This document shows positions 44,403 to 53,420 of a stretch of 64,000 bases of DNA, piece by piece. The DNA is from Microbacterium natoriense (GTDB lineage: Bacteria > Actinomycetota > Actinomycetes > Actinomycetales > Microbacteriaceae), in assembly GCF_030816295.1 (NCBI RefSeq), contig NZ_JAUSXV010000001.1, positions 1,240,001 through 1,304,000 on the forward strand, in the 5' to 3' direction. Position 1 is the stretch's first letter, and each line of letters begins with the position of its first letter. The notes under the pieces were generated by a model that worked only from the letters and a program-made list of their open reading frames with translations, was not told the DNA's origin and ran no database searches. The position numbers and the translations under genes were made by a program.

Positions 44403-44430
44403 AGGTGGGGCGACGTCCGTCGCCCCACCT
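44403..44430 (+). terminator. perfect 13-bp stem-loop after the binding-protein gene
   Basis: Bases 44403-44415 and 44418-44430 are exact reverse complements, followed by TTCTCCC. The hairpin begins ten bases after the lplA-like stop and lies before the GH32 start. As a partial terminator or stabiliser it would lower GH32 expression relative to the importer, as with the other binding-protein gene in this window. Confidence 0.75.
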
Positions 44431-44488
44431 TCTCCCTGCTCTCAGCGATTCCCGACTCCCACCCGCCCTCGAAGCCACAGGAAAGCCC

Positions 44489-45847
44489 GTGACAAGCATC
44501 CCCACCACCGATACCGCCGCGCTGCGACCCGTCGCGCACTTCACCGCGAAGAATTCGTGGCTCAACGACCCGAACGGCCTGCTCCATCACGACGGCACGT
44601 ACCACCTGTTCTTCCAGACCAACCCGCACGGCACCACCTGGGGGAACATCTCCTGGGGGCACGCGACATCGACCGATTTGGTCACCTGGACCGAGCAGGA
44701 TCTGGCCATCCCGTTCACCGAGGACGAGATGGCGTTCTCCGGCAGCGCCGTCGTGGATGCGCGGAACACAGCCGGCTTCGCGAAAGAGGGGGAGACCGCC
44801 CTGGTCGCGATCTACACGAGCGCGAAAGACGGTTCGCAGTCCCAGTCCCTGGCGTTCAGCCTGGACGAGGGGGAGACGTGGACACGCTATGCCGGAAACC
44901 CGGTGCTCGACATCGGCTCGGCCGAGTTCCGCGACCCGAAGGTCTTCTGGTACGGCGGCGACGACGGCCACTGGGTCATGGTCGCGGTCGAAGCCGTCGC
45001 GAAGAAGGTCGTGCTCTACACCTCATCCGATCTGCGGCACTGGACCTTCGCGTCCGACTTCGGGCCGGCGCATGCCGTGGGCGGCGTCTGGGAATGCCCC
45101 GACCTGTTCCCGCTGATCGTCGAGGGCACGACGCGCACGCGCTGGGTTCTGATCGTCAGTATGAATCCCGGAGGGATCGCGGGCGGATCGGGCACCCAGT
45201 ACTTCGTCGGAGATTTCGACGGAGCCTCGTTCGTCCCCGAGCGCCTCGTCGATTCGAACGACCTCGCGGACTTCGACTGGCTCGACTACGGCCGGGACTA
45301 CTACGCGGCGGTCTCCTTCAACGATGCTCCTGACGGAAGACGGCTGATGGTGGGCTGGGCGAGCAACTGGGACTACGCGAACGTCACCCCCACATCCCCT
45401 TGGCGCTCGTCGATGTCCCTCGTGCGGGAGATCCGACTGATCGCTTCGACCGACGGTGTGCATCGCATCGCGCAGCGTCCCGTGCTGCCGAGGGAAGTCG
45501 AAGGTCTGCAGGTCTTCGAACTCTCGGTGCCGTCGGGTGTCGGGAATCGGCACGCCGTCGTCTTGTCCGGCGTGGACGAAGAGCGACTGGTGATCACGAT
45601 CGACGGCGACGACCGCAGCATCTCCTGCGACCGAACGGCGAGCGGCCAGATCGCGTTCCACGAGAGCTTCCCGTCTGTGGACTGGGCGCCCCTGCCGAAC
45701 GGGACGACCGATTCGCTCGACCTGCTCATCGTGGTGGACGGCATGATCGTCGAGATCTACGCCGGAGGCGGCCTCGTCACCATGACCGAGCAGGTGTTCC
45801 CGAGCGAGCCGTTCGGGAGCCTGCGTGTCGAACCACTCGCCCGCTGA
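44489..45847 (+). CDS. glycoside hydrolase family 32 (levanase/fructan hydrolase-like)
   Basis: A 452-residue GH32 enzyme with WLNDPNG (nucleophile Asp) near residue 25, SGSAV, FRDPKVF (stabilising Asp) and WECPDLF (acid/base Glu) near residue 200, followed by the C-terminal beta-sandwich. There is no signal peptide, so it should act on imported fructosides. The GTG at 44489 has AGGAAA upstream; an upstream extension would run through the hairpin. Sucrose, inulin and levan fragments are possible substrates. Confidence 0.9.
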   Translation: MTSIPTTDTAALRPVAHFTAKNSWLNDPNGLLHHDGTYHLFFQTNPHGTTWGNISWGHATSTDLVTWTEQDLAIPFTEDEMAFSGSAVVDARNTAGFAKEGETALVAIYTSAKDGSQSQSLAFSLDEGETWTRYAGNPVLDIGSAEFRDPKVFWYGGDDGHWVMVAVEAVAKKVVLYTSSDLRHWTFASDFGPAHAVGGVWECPDLFPLIVEGTTRTRWVLIVSMNPGGIAGGSGTQYFVGDFDGASFVPERLVDSNDLADFDWLDYGRDYYAAVSFNDAPDGRRLMVGWASNWDYANVTPTSPWRSSMSLVREIRLIASTDGVHRIAQRPVLPREVEGLQVFELSVPSGVGNRHAVVLSGVDEERLVITIDGDDRSISCDRTASGQIAFHESFPSVDWAPLPNGTTDSLDLLIVVDGMIVEIYAGGGLVTMTEQVFPSEPFGSLRVEPLAR

Positions 45848-46004
45848 CACGACGCCGACGATCCCGCTCGACGACCGCTCCGCACTGCAGGTGCTCGTCA
45901 TCGGCGAGGCGCTGATCGACATCGTGCAGAACGGACGCGAATCGACCGAGCGGGTTCGCCGGAGTCCCGCGAACGCGGGTCCGGGGCTCGGGCTCCACGG
46001 TTGA
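45825..46004 (+). pseudogene. truncated PfkB-family fructokinase remnant
   Basis: A 59-codon frame from GTG 45825, overlapping the GH32 end, reads LQVLVIGEALIDIVQ and then ERVRRSPANAGPGLG. This is the N-terminal strand and sugar-binding region of PfkB fructokinases, where an intact gene would read GGSPAN followed by a longer Gly-rich stretch. A stop at 46002 ends it and nothing homologous follows. A fructokinase gene was evidently lost here by deletion, with the esterase gene now next. Confidence 0.7.
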
Positions 46005-46030
46005 CAACTCGATTTCTGCGCTGATACGTT
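46001..46030 (+). promoter_or_regulatory. promoter of the secreted esterase gene
   Basis: TTGACA (46001-46006) and TACGTT (46025-46030) are 18 bases apart. A small hairpin (ACCGAG/CTCGGT, about 46037-46054) and AAAGGAG precede the ATG at 46078. The -35 box overlaps the stop of the fructokinase remnant. Confidence 0.55.
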
Positions 46031-46077
46031 CTCAAAACCGAGCAGGCGCTCGGTATTTCGAGAGCAAAGGAGCTCCG

Positions 46078-47103
46078 ATGATCAAGGTGACACGTCCGTG
46101 GGCCCGCACGCTGCTGGCTGCGGGATTCGTGGTGGCGATGACCGCAGGTGGGGTGATCTCCGTGGCACCCGCGAGCGCCGATGCCCGACCTGGTCGGTCA
46201 TGCGAACGCGAACTGCCGGTCGGCGCGTCCACGCTCGACGTGACCTTCGCGGGAGAGGTGTATGACGTTCTCGTCCAAGTGCCGGAGGCGCCGCTGCGTC
46301 GCGAACTCCCGCTCGTCGTCGACCTTCACGGCTCGAATGCCAACGGAGGCGTGCAGGCCGAGATCTCGGATCTCGGCCAGGTGGGGGCCGCCAACGGCTT
46401 CATCGTCGTCAATCCGACGGGTGATCTCGAGTTCCCGCAGACGCTCCCAGACGGTAACTGGGCCTGGAACGTGCCGGGCGTCCCACTCACCTCCGGCACG
46501 TATCCGCCCGAGGGCGCCCGCGATGACGTCGCGTTCCTCCGCGCAGTGGTCGACGCAGTCGACGCAGCCGGCTGCGTCGACGAGCGCCGTGTCTTCGCCA
46601 CCGGGTTCTCCGGCGGCGGACGCATGGCGTCTGCACTCGCGTGCGAGGCATCGGATGTGTTCGCTGCGATCGCCCCGGTGGCCGGGCTCCGGGCAGGTCG
46701 TCCTGATCCCGAAGCGCTCTCGGCGCCCGTCGCCGCGTCATGCACGCCGGAGAGACCTGTTGCGGTGGTGTCGTTCCACGGGACGGCGGACTTCGTGAAC
46801 CCGTATCCGGGCAACTCCGATCCCCGCTGGGGCTACAGCGTCCAACTGGCGGCCGAGCGCTGGGCCGCGCTCAACGAGTGCCGCCGGGGGCCGGCCGTCG
46901 CCTCGGCCGGTGAGGGCATCACCGCGTACTCCTGGTCGCACTGCGCCGCGCACGCAGACGTCGTCGTCTACGAGGTGGCGGAAGGCGGGCATACCTGGCC
47001 GGGAACCGACGTGGATCTCTCCGCCCTCGGTGCCACGACGCAGGAGATCAACGCCTCGCAGACGATGTGGGAGTTCTTCAAAGCCCATCCGCGCCGCGGT
47101 TGA
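46078..47103 (+). CDS. secreted CE1/PHB-depolymerase-like esterase
   Basis: A 341-residue alpha/beta-hydrolase with a Sec signal peptide (RPWARTLLAAGFVVAMTAGG, cleavage near SADA). It has VDLHGSNAN at the oxyanion region, the nucleophile elbow TGFSGGGRMA (Ser near 178), SFHGTADFVNPY (Asp) and EGGHTWPG (His). Two cysteines near CERELP and ALACEAS may form disulphides. The family includes feruloyl and acetylxylan esterases and PHB depolymerases. Next to a polysaccharide locus, removal of acyl or feruloyl groups from plant cell wall is the best guess. Confidence 0.82.
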   Translation: MIKVTRPWARTLLAAGFVVAMTAGGVISVAPASADARPGRSCERELPVGASTLDVTFAGEVYDVLVQVPEAPLRRELPLVVDLHGSNANGGVQAEISDLGQVGAANGFIVVNPTGDLEFPQTLPDGNWAWNVPGVPLTSGTYPPEGARDDVAFLRAVVDAVDAAGCVDERRVFATGFSGGGRMASALACEASDVFAAIAPVAGLRAGRPDPEALSAPVAASCTPERPVAVVSFHGTADFVNPYPGNSDPRWGYSVQLAAERWAALNECRRGPAVASAGEGITAYSWSHCAAHADVVVYEVAEGGHTWPGTDVDLSALGATTQEINASQTMWEFFKAHPRRG

Positions 47104-47166
47104 GCGTGCTCTCGGTACGCGGACACGGGGTCGGCATCGACGGCGTCCCGCAATGGGGCTTCCGAC

Positions 47167-47361
47167 TCAGACTGCGACGATCCCCGTGGGGCGCCTGCGG
47201 CGGAGCCGCCGGCGCTCCGCCGCCTCAACGCACGCTCGCACGATGAAGGCGGCCAGGACGATGAGGGCCATGACGATCGCGGTGAATGCGAGGGCTAATG
47301 CCTCGACGAGCGCGAGCACGACGGCGAGCGCGCCGACCCCGACGTATCGGAGGACGGTCAT
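47167..47361 (-). CDS. small membrane protein
   Basis: A 64-residue protein with one or two hydrophobic segments over residues ~5-42 and a very basic C-terminal tail (ERRRLRRRRP). Its ATG overlaps the stop of the upstream small gene. I recognise no family. The coupling and clean membrane character make it likely real. Confidence 0.55.
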   Translation of the reverse strand: MTVLRYVGVGALAVVLALVEALALAFTAIVMALIVLAAFIVRACVEAAERRRLRRRRPTGIVAV

Positions 47362-47594
47362 CGCGACCGGCCTTCGAGGGTGGCTCCGGCAGCGATATCG
47401 AGAGTCCTGACGTACGGCGTCGACGTGGTCCCGACCTGGATCAGTGTTCCTGCGGCGTAGGCGAGCGCGCCGTAGGACAGGTGGCCGATGTGAGGGGCTG
47501 TCGTGTGTGCGGAGACCAGGGCGGTCGTGGGCGTCTTCCTCGGGGCTGCGGTTGGCATGACTCCAGCGTCGTCGCTCGGGGTGTCCTGTGTCAT
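47358..47594 (-). CDS. small hypothetical protein
   Basis: A 78-residue protein starting MTQDTPSDDAG, with a moderately hydrophobic C-terminal half (SYGALAYAAGTLIQVG). A start nine codons further upstream is possible; neither has a strong ribosome site. It precedes the small membrane protein with an ATGA overlap. No function can be given. Confidence 0.45.
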   Translation of the reverse strand: MTQDTPSDDAGVMPTAAPRKTPTTALVSAHTTAPHIGHLSYGALAYAAGTLIQVGTTSTPYVRTLDIAAGATLEGRSR

Positions 47595-47689
47595 CGTGCC
47601 GCGGGATGAGATCCGAGTCATACCTGGGCTGTAGGCGACGCTCGCTTCTTGCCTGCGGGACCCCCGGAATCCGTGCCCGAGATTTAGAT

Positions 47690-47705
47690 ACCTCCACATG
47701 GAGGT
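47690..47705. promoter_or_regulatory. TetR operator upstream of the sugar isomerase/oxidoreductase operon
   Basis: ACCTCCACATGGAGGT is a perfect 7-bp-arm palindrome with a two-base centre. It lies in the promoter region of the operon starting at 47771; a TGCTAGCCT extended -10 follows at about 47710. The same arms occur at 50488-50505 in front of the TetR gene. Confidence 0.8.
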
Positions 47706-47770
47706 TTTCTGCTAGCCTGGCCGCAGGGCAGCGAAGATGCCCCTCGTTCTCACAAGCAAGGAAGGTCACC

Positions 47771-48595
47771 GTGGCCCTGCCAGAAACCTCGGTTCAGCTG
47801 TACACCCTCGCAGCGGAGTTCTCCGCCGACATGGAAGGCTCGCTCGACAAGCTCGCCGCCATCGGCCTCCGCAACGTCGAGGCCTTCGACTTCGTCCGCC
47901 GTCCCGACGAGATCCGCGCGGCGCTCGACGCCTCGGGCCTCGCCTCGCCGACCGGCCACGCCCCGCTGCTCTCCGACGAGCTGTGGACGCCCGACGGCTC
48001 GATCCCGACGCCGGCTCCGGAGGTCGTGTTCGAGGCAGCCGCGAAGGTCGGGCTGAAGACGGTCATCGACCCGTTCGTCGCACCCGAGCGCTGGTTCACG
48101 CTCGAGGGCGTGACCGACATCGCCGACCGCCTGAACGCGCTCGTCGACACCGCCGCGGGCTTCGGCCTCACGGTCGGCTACCACAACCACGCGCAGGAGT
48201 TCGTCGCCGACTTCGATGGCCAGACGGCCTACGAGCGCTTCGTCGAGCTCACCGACGACCGGGTCGCGCTCGAGCTCGACCTCTACTGGGCCCTCACTGG
48301 TGGACAGGACGTCCCTGCCCTCGTCTCGCGCCTCGGTGACCGCCTCGTCGCCGCGCACGTCAAGGACGGCATCGCCCCCGCGAGCAACCCGTTCGCTCCC
48401 GGTGCCGCGGAGTTCGGCTCCGATAGCCTCGACCAGCGTCACGCCGGCACGGGCGATGTGCCCCTCGCCGACGCGCTGCGCGCAGCATCCGCTCTCCGGT
48501 ACGCCGTGATCGAGTACGACAAGGCTCCGGGCGACGTCTTCGCCGACATCGCTGCCAGCTACTCCTTCCTCATCGAGGGCGGGTTCTCCCGATGA
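47771..48595 (+). CDS. sugar phosphate isomerase/epimerase-family protein (TIM barrel)
   Basis: A 274-residue xylose-isomerase-like TIM barrel. Metal-ligand context is seen in VGYHNHAQEF (~residue 138), ALELDLYWAL (~residue 170), AAHVKDGIA (~residue 195) and YAVIEYDKA near the end. The GTG start has AAGGAAGG upstream. It overlaps the Gfo/Idh/MocA gene by ATGA, the usual pairing for sugar or inositol oxidation and isomerisation. The substrate is unknown. Confidence 0.85.
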   Translation: MALPETSVQLYTLAAEFSADMEGSLDKLAAIGLRNVEAFDFVRRPDEIRAALDASGLASPTGHAPLLSDELWTPDGSIPTPAPEVVFEAAAKVGLKTVIDPFVAPERWFTLEGVTDIADRLNALVDTAAGFGLTVGYHNHAQEFVADFDGQTAYERFVELTDDRVALELDLYWALTGGQDVPALVSRLGDRLVAAHVKDGIAPASNPFAPGAAEFGSDSLDQRHAGTGDVPLADALRAASALRYAVIEYDKAPGDVFADIAASYSFLIEGGFSR

Positions 48596-49716
48596 GCACG
48601 GTCGGCATCGGCATCATCGGCGTCGGGGTCATCAGCGACACCTACCTCGAGAACCTCTCGGCGTTCCCCGACGTCGAGGTCCTCATCGTCGGCGACCTGC
48701 TCGTCGACCGCGCGCAGGCGCAGGCCGAGAAGTACGGGGTCCCGGCATTCGGCAGCGCCGAAGACGTGCTCGCGCACCCGGGCGTCGGACTCGTCATCAA
48801 CCTGACGATCCCGGCCGTCCACGTCGAGGTCTCGCGCGCGGCGATCGCCGCGGGCAAGCACGTGTGGACCGAGAAGCCGCTCGGCCTCGACCGCGAGGGC
48901 GCCGCAGAGCTGCTCCGTGAGGCGGATGCTGCCGGTCTCCGTGTCGGCTCGGCTCCCGACACGCTGCTCGGACCCGGCTTCCAGGCCGCTCGTCGAGCGA
49001 TCGAGAACGGTGTCATCGGGCGTCCGCTGTTCGCGCAGACCGCGTTCCAGACCCAGGGGCCCGACCTCTGGCACCCGAGCCCCGCCTTCCTGTTCGCGAA
49101 GGGCGCCGGCCCGCTGCTCGACATGGGGCCGTACTACTTCTCGGCTCTCGTGAGCCTGCTCGGCCCCGTCGACCGCATCGCGGCCGTCGGCTCGAAGGCT
49201 CGTGAGGAGCGCGAGATCCACACCGGACCCAACGCCGGAACGACGTTCCCCGTCGAGGTGCCCTCGACGATCCAGATCGTGACCGCGTTCGAGCAGGGCG
49301 CCCAGGCGCAGAGCCTGCTGAGCTTCGACTCCGCGCTGGAGCGTCACGGCATCGTCGAGATCCATGGCACCGAGGGCACGATCGTGATCCCCGACCCGAA
49401 CCAGTTCGTCGGCCGCATCGCGTACGTCAAACCGCTGGGTGTCATCCGCGACGGCATGTCGTTCGAGCAGGAGTGGATCGAGATCGAGCACGAGGACGTC
49501 AAGATCGGTCGCGGTCTCGGCGCTCTCGACATGGTCCGTGCGATCGCCGAAGGGCGTCCGCACGTCGCATCCGGTGAACTCGGATACCACGTGCTCGACA
49601 TCCTGCTCTCCGCGCAGGAGTCGGCGGCCACGGGGCAGACCGTGGTGGTCGAGAGCACCGTGGCCCCGGTGCCGCTGCTGCCGGAGGGCTTCGACCCCTT
49701 CGCCGCAACCCTCTGA
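48592..49716 (+). CDS. Gfo/Idh/MocA-family oxidoreductase
   Basis: A 374-residue NAD(P)-dependent dehydrogenase: Rossmann motif IGIIGVGVIS at the start, the EKPLGLD catalytic-lysine motif near residue 97, and the C-terminal beta-sheet domain (GPLLDMGPYYFSAL). It probably oxidises a sugar or cyclitol together with the TIM-barrel protein made just upstream. The operon is likely repressed by the TetR protein encoded convergently. An ApsD-like D-apiose dehydrogenase function cannot be excluded, since ApsD belongs to this family. Confidence 0.88.
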   Translation: MSTVGIGIIGVGVISDTYLENLSAFPDVEVLIVGDLLVDRAQAQAEKYGVPAFGSAEDVLAHPGVGLVINLTIPAVHVEVSRAAIAAGKHVWTEKPLGLDREGAAELLREADAAGLRVGSAPDTLLGPGFQAARRAIENGVIGRPLFAQTAFQTQGPDLWHPSPAFLFAKGAGPLLDMGPYYFSALVSLLGPVDRIAAVGSKAREEREIHTGPNAGTTFPVEVPSTIQIVTAFEQGAQAQSLLSFDSALERHGIVEIHGTEGTIVIPDPNQFVGRIAYVKPLGVIRDGMSFEQEWIEIEHEDVKIGRGLGALDMVRAIAEGRPHVASGELGYHVLDILLSAQESAATGQTVVVESTVAPVPLLPEGFDPFAATL

Positions 49717-49732
49717 GGTCGGCCGTAGAACG

Positions 49733-49769
49733 AGACCGCGGGTCTGCCCTCAGGGCGGGCCCGCGGTCT
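49733..49769. terminator. bidirectional stem-loop between convergent genes
   Basis: A 10-bp stem (AGACCGCGGG at 49733-49742 with 49760-49769) encloses a second small GCCC/GGGC stem. It lies between the ends of the oxidoreductase and TetR genes and can serve both transcripts. Confidence 0.7.
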
Positions 49770-49824
49770 TCTGCGTTCGGGCCTCGTCGGTGGCGTCGGT
49801 CGGGATCGGGCGTCGGCGATCGGC

Positions 49825-50460
49825 TCAGCCGTCGGATGCCGGAGCGATGCCCCGGAGCAGGCGGTCGAGCATCTCCAGCGCCGCCTCGTGATTGACCTCG
49901 TCGTCGAGAAGCCACTGGATCTGCAGGCCGTCGGATGCCGCGATCACGAGGGCGGCGACGAGGACGGGGTCGAGATCGGCGCGCACATGCCCCGATGCCT
50001 GCAGGTGTCCAACCTGTTCCGCGATCTCCGCGCGGAGCTGCCCGAAGCGCTCCGTGGCGAACCGCTGCGCGATCGGATGGTTGTCCTCGAGCGCCATCGA
50101 GACGAGGGTCGAGTACAACTGCACGAGTCCAGGGATCTCGCGGTTCGCCTCTGCCGCGATGCTCATCGCCATCGCGGGGCTCGCGTCGGCGGGCAACGGG
50201 CGTTCCTTGCTCGGTTTGTGCTGCGATTCGCGGTACACCTCGACGAGCAGCTCTTCCAGGGAGCCGAAATAGTGAGTCAGGGCCGCATGCGTGACGCCCA
50301 CCTCCTGCGCGATCGCGCGCAGGCTCGTCTTCTGAGAGCCGCGGCGCGCGAACACCTCGATCGCCTTGTCGAGGATCTCCTGACGCCGGGCGATGCCCTT
50401 CGGGTACCGCCCCTTCGGGCGCGCCTCTGCGTCGGGCGCATCCTCAGGCGAGTCGGTCAT
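49825..50460 (-). CDS. TetR-family transcriptional regulator
   Basis: A 211-residue regulator with a helix-turn-helix at about residues 25-70 (ILDKAIEVFARRGSQKTSLRAIAQ as two parts of one domain, then VTHAALTHYF) and a C-terminal domain of the BetI/AcrR-like type. Two near-identical palindromes, one in front of itself (50488-50505) and one in front of the convergent sugar operon (47690-47705), identify its probable regulon from sequence alone. The effector is unknown. Confidence 0.88.
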   Translation of the reverse strand: MTDSPEDAPDAEARPKGRYPKGIARRQEILDKAIEVFARRGSQKTSLRAIAQEVGVTHAALTHYFGSLEELLVEVYRESQHKPSKERPLPADASPAMAMSIAAEANREIPGLVQLYSTLVSMALEDNHPIAQRFATERFGQLRAEIAEQVGHLQASGHVRADLDPVLVAALVIAASDGLQIQWLLDDEVNHEAALEMLDRLLRGIAPASDG

Positions 50461-50487
50461 GTCCCGATGATACCGAGCCGGGCGGAA

Positions 50488-50505
50488 AACCTCCAGGTGG
50501 AGGTT
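50488..50505. promoter_or_regulatory. TetR operator in front of the TetR gene
   Basis: AACCTCCAGGTGGAGGTT is a perfect 8-bp-arm palindrome. On the minus strand a TATCAT box (50467-50472) lies about 18 bases beyond it, so it covers the -35 region. Its shared arms with 47690-47705 support autoregulation plus control of the sugar operon. Confidence 0.8.
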
Positions 50506-50557
50506 ATTGCGTGCGAGTGTGCTGGTGGCTCGTCGGAGGGCGCCCGGCAGACGGCGC

Positions 50558-50950
50558 TCAGGCGGCGGCGAGGACGGAGAGGACGTTCCCGGCCGGATCG
50601 GTGAACCACGCGATGTCGGGTCCTCGGCCGCCGCCGCGCGCGATGCCCTTGGCGTCGGTGCCGAAGTCGGGGTCGGTGTAGATCTTCGTGACGACTCCGC
50701 GGGCGTTGAGATCGTCGACCGCGGCGTCGACGTCGTCGACGGGGAAGTTCAGGATCGTGAAGCTGGCCGGAGTGTGGTTCGGCTTCGCGTAGACGAGGAT
50801 CGATGCACCGGACGGGAGATGGACGTCGAGGAACCCCATCGCGTTGGTGGTGACCTCGAGGCCGAGAGTCTCGGCATAGAACGTGCGGGCGGCGTCGATG
50901 TCGTCGACGCTGAATCCGCTGAAGGCGTGCGTGCTCTGGAAGGCGGTCAT
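50558..50950 (-). CDS. VOC-family (glyoxalase/bleomycin-resistance-fold) protein
   Basis: A 130-residue vicinal-oxygen-chelate protein with [19 protein letters not shown] at the start, [18 protein letters not shown] in the middle and [14 protein letters not shown] at the end, the two beta-alpha-beta halves of the fold. The Glu of a metal site seems absent in part, as in many VOC proteins of unknown substrate. It is a monocistronic gene. Confidence 0.85.
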   Translation of the reverse strand: MTAFQSTHAFSGFSVDDIDAARTFYAETLGLEVTTNAMGFLDVHLPSGASILVYAKPNHTPASFTILNFPVDDVDAAVDDLNARGVVTKIYTDPDFGTDAKGIARGGGRGPDIAWFTDPAGNVLSVLAAA

Positions 50951-51060
50951 GGAATCAGCATCCGCCGATCGGGCCGGGCTGTCCAGTGGTGTCACACCCG
51001 GCGGAGCCGCGGGAGAAAACGCTATCCTGAAGCACCCCCGTTCTCGTCCCGAGGAGCACC

Positions 51061-52101
51061 ATGCCCATCGCCGCTGACGACTCCCGGCTCGCGCGTCCTT
51101 TCGAGGCCGCGGCCACCCGCTACACCGACGTGCCGTTCCAGCGCGCGGGAGCCAGCGGCGTGCAGCTGCCGAAGGTCTCGCTCGGGCTCTGGCAGAACTT
51201 CGGTCGCGACCGCTCGTTCGACAGCCAGCGCGAGATCGTGCTGCACGCCTTCGACCGCGGGGTCGTGCACATCGACCTCGCGAACAACTACGGCCCGCCG
51301 TACGGATCCGCGGAGTCGACATTCGGCGCGGTTCTCGACAGCGGCCTCGCCCGCTATCGCGATGAGCTGTTCGTGACGACCAAGGCGGGCTACGACATGT
51401 GGCCGGGGCCGTTCGGCGACGGCGGATCGCGCAAATACCTCGTGCGCTCGCTCGAGCAGAGTCTTCGGCGCATGAAGACCGACTACGTCGACGTCTTCTA
51501 CTCGCATCGGGTCGACCCGGATACCCCGATTGAAGAGACGACGACCGCGCTCGCCGACATCGTGCGCAGCGGCAAGGCTCTCTATGTCGGCATCTCGAAC
51601 TATCCGGCTCCGCTCGCCAAGCGGGCCTACGACCTGCTCGCCGAACAGGGCGTGAAGCTGCTGCTGCACCAGCCGCGCTACTCGCTGTTCGACCGCACTC
51701 CCGAGGCCGAACTGTTTCCGCTGCTGCGCGAACTCGCCGTCGGCAGCGCCGTCTTCTCTCCGCTCGCTCAGGGGCTGCTCACCCGCAAGTACATCGACGG
51801 CGACGTGCCGGCCGACTCGCGCGCCGCGAACAGCTTCTTCCTGAACGGCTCGGCACTCACCGACGGCTACCTGGACCGGATCCGCGGCATCGACCGCATC
51901 GCTCAGGAGGCAGGGCTCTCGATCCCGCAGCTCGCGATCGCGTGGGTGCTGCGTGATCCCGTGGTCACGACGGCGATCATCGGCGCCTCGCGGACCTCGC
52001 AGATCGACGATGCCGTGGCGGCCAGCCAGGTCTCGCTGTCCGGCGACGTGATCACGGCGCTCGACGAGTTCGCGGCTCCCGTCGGCGGCTCGGTGTCCTG
52101 A
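51061..52101 (+). CDS. aldo/keto reductase (YghZ-like)
   Basis: A 346-residue NADPH-dependent reductase. It has [15 protein letters not shown] (catalytic Asp/Tyr), [21 protein letters not shown] (catalytic Lys and the YghZ-type insert), [10 protein letters not shown] (His) and the cofactor loop [10 protein letters not shown]. This group reduces small aldehydes such as L-glyceraldehyde 3-phosphate or methylglyoxal. GAGGAG precedes the ATG. Confidence 0.9.
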   Translation: MPIAADDSRLARPFEAAATRYTDVPFQRAGASGVQLPKVSLGLWQNFGRDRSFDSQREIVLHAFDRGVVHIDLANNYGPPYGSAESTFGAVLDSGLARYRDELFVTTKAGYDMWPGPFGDGGSRKYLVRSLEQSLRRMKTDYVDVFYSHRVDPDTPIEETTTALADIVRSGKALYVGISNYPAPLAKRAYDLLAEQGVKLLLHQPRYSLFDRTPEAELFPLLRELAVGSAVFSPLAQGLLTRKYIDGDVPADSRAANSFFLNGSALTDGYLDRIRGIDRIAQEAGLSIPQLAIAWVLRDPVVTTAIIGASRTSQIDDAVAASQVSLSGDVITALDEFAAPVGGSVS

Positions 52102-52111
52102 GTCCTGAGCC

Positions 52112-53368
52112 TCAGCGCACGCTGCGGATCGGCAGCACCGTGAGAGCGCCGGCCAAGGCGAAGACGATTCCTGCGAGAAAGACCGAGGTGTAGCTGCCGG
52201 TGAGGGCGATCAGCGCCCACACGATCAGGGGAGTGAGAGCCTGCGGCAGAGTGGTCGCGATCGTGAGGATGCCGAGGTCCTTCGCTGCGGCATCCGCTGT
52301 CGGCAACACCTCGTTCATGAGAGCGGAATCGACGCTGAGATAGACGCCGTAGCCGAGCCCGAAGAGACCGGCGAAGGCGAACATGCCGACGACGCTCGGG
52401 GCGACCAGCGGGATCACGAGCGACGCGGCCATGATCACCGACGCGATCAGCACGAAGATCTTGCGCCGGTTCAGACGGTCGCTCATCTTGCCGGTCACAT
52501 AGGCGGTGAGCAGCGCGCCGACCAGCATGGCAGCGGTGAGTGGCATGCTCAGCGCTGTGGACTCGGCATCCGACAGCCCGACGTAGTCGCGCAGGATGTA
52601 CAGCAGGTACGACTGCACGCTCTGGTAGGCGAGGATCAGCAGGAAACGGCCCCCGAACGCCCACCAGAAATCGGGGAAGGATGCAGGACTCACCCAGAAG
52701 CTCGCGAAGAATCGCTTCCAGCGGAAGGGTTCGCGCGCCAGGTCGAGCGATGACTCGTCGCGGTTGAAGATCGTGAAGAGCACGCAGACCCCGAGGACCA
52801 GGGCTCCGAACACCGGGTAGCCGATGCCGACGCTGTTCGCGAAGACGCCCGCGAGTCCGACGCCGAGCCCCATGCCGATGAAGGCGCCGACGGCGAGGGC
52901 GCCGGATGCCGCGCCGAACTGCTCGCGCGGAAGCCGATCGGGCACGACCGCCGATTGGGCGGTGCCGATCGTGTTGAGGCCCACGGTGAGGATCACGTAG
53001 ACGAGCAGGATGCTCCACAGCTCGGTGGCCAGCGACATCGCGATCATGAAGACGGCGGCCGTCACGCTGCCGACGATCAGCCACGGGGTGCGGCGCCCGA
53101 ACCGGCTGCGGGTGCGGTCGGAGAGCGCGCCGACCAGAGGATGCACGATGATCGCGCCGACCGACGCGGCCGCCGAGACGATCGCGAGGTTCCCCACTTT
53201 GTTCGCGGCGTCGATCTGCTGGATCTGATCCGGCAGGAAGATCACGATGAACCCCGAGAACCCGGTCAGCATCGCCGCGTTGATGAGGAGCAGCCACGGC
53301 ATCAGCCGGCGCTGCGCCGGCGTCGGAGAGGCCGGGGCGCTCACGTGCGTCGAGGTCGGTGCAGACAT
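52112..53368 (-). CDS. MFS transporter, possibly a sugar (GPH-like) carrier
   Basis: A 418-residue carrier with 12 predicted membrane segments. The loop-2/3 motif GALSDRTRSRFGRRTPWLI resembles the cation-coupled glycoside (GPH)/sucrose carriers. An in-frame GTG at 53377 would add three residues. It is convergent with the aldo/keto reductase gene and upstream of nothing obvious, so the substrate is open; a glycoside is plausible in this genomic setting. Confidence 0.85.
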   Translation of the reverse strand: MSAPTSTHVSAPASPTPAQRRLMPWLLLINAAMLTGFSGFIVIFLPDQIQQIDAANKVGNLAIVSAAASVGAIIVHPLVGALSDRTRSRFGRRTPWLIVGSVTAAVFMIAMSLATELWSILLVYVILTVGLNTIGTAQSAVVPDRLPREQFGAASGALAVGAFIGMGLGVGLAGVFANSVGIGYPVFGALVLGVCVLFTIFNRDESSLDLAREPFRWKRFFASFWVSPASFPDFWWAFGGRFLLILAYQSVQSYLLYILRDYVGLSDAESTALSMPLTAAMLVGALLTAYVTGKMSDRLNRRKIFVLIASVIMAASLVIPLVAPSVVGMFAFAGLFGLGYGVYLSVDSALMNEVLPTADAAAKDLGILTIATTLPQALTPLIVWALIALTGSYTSVFLAGIVFALAGALTVLPIRSVR

Positions 53369-53420
53369 GCCCGCCACTTTAGCGGTGAGCAGGGGAGCGG
53401 CGTTCGGGTCCTGTGGAGAG

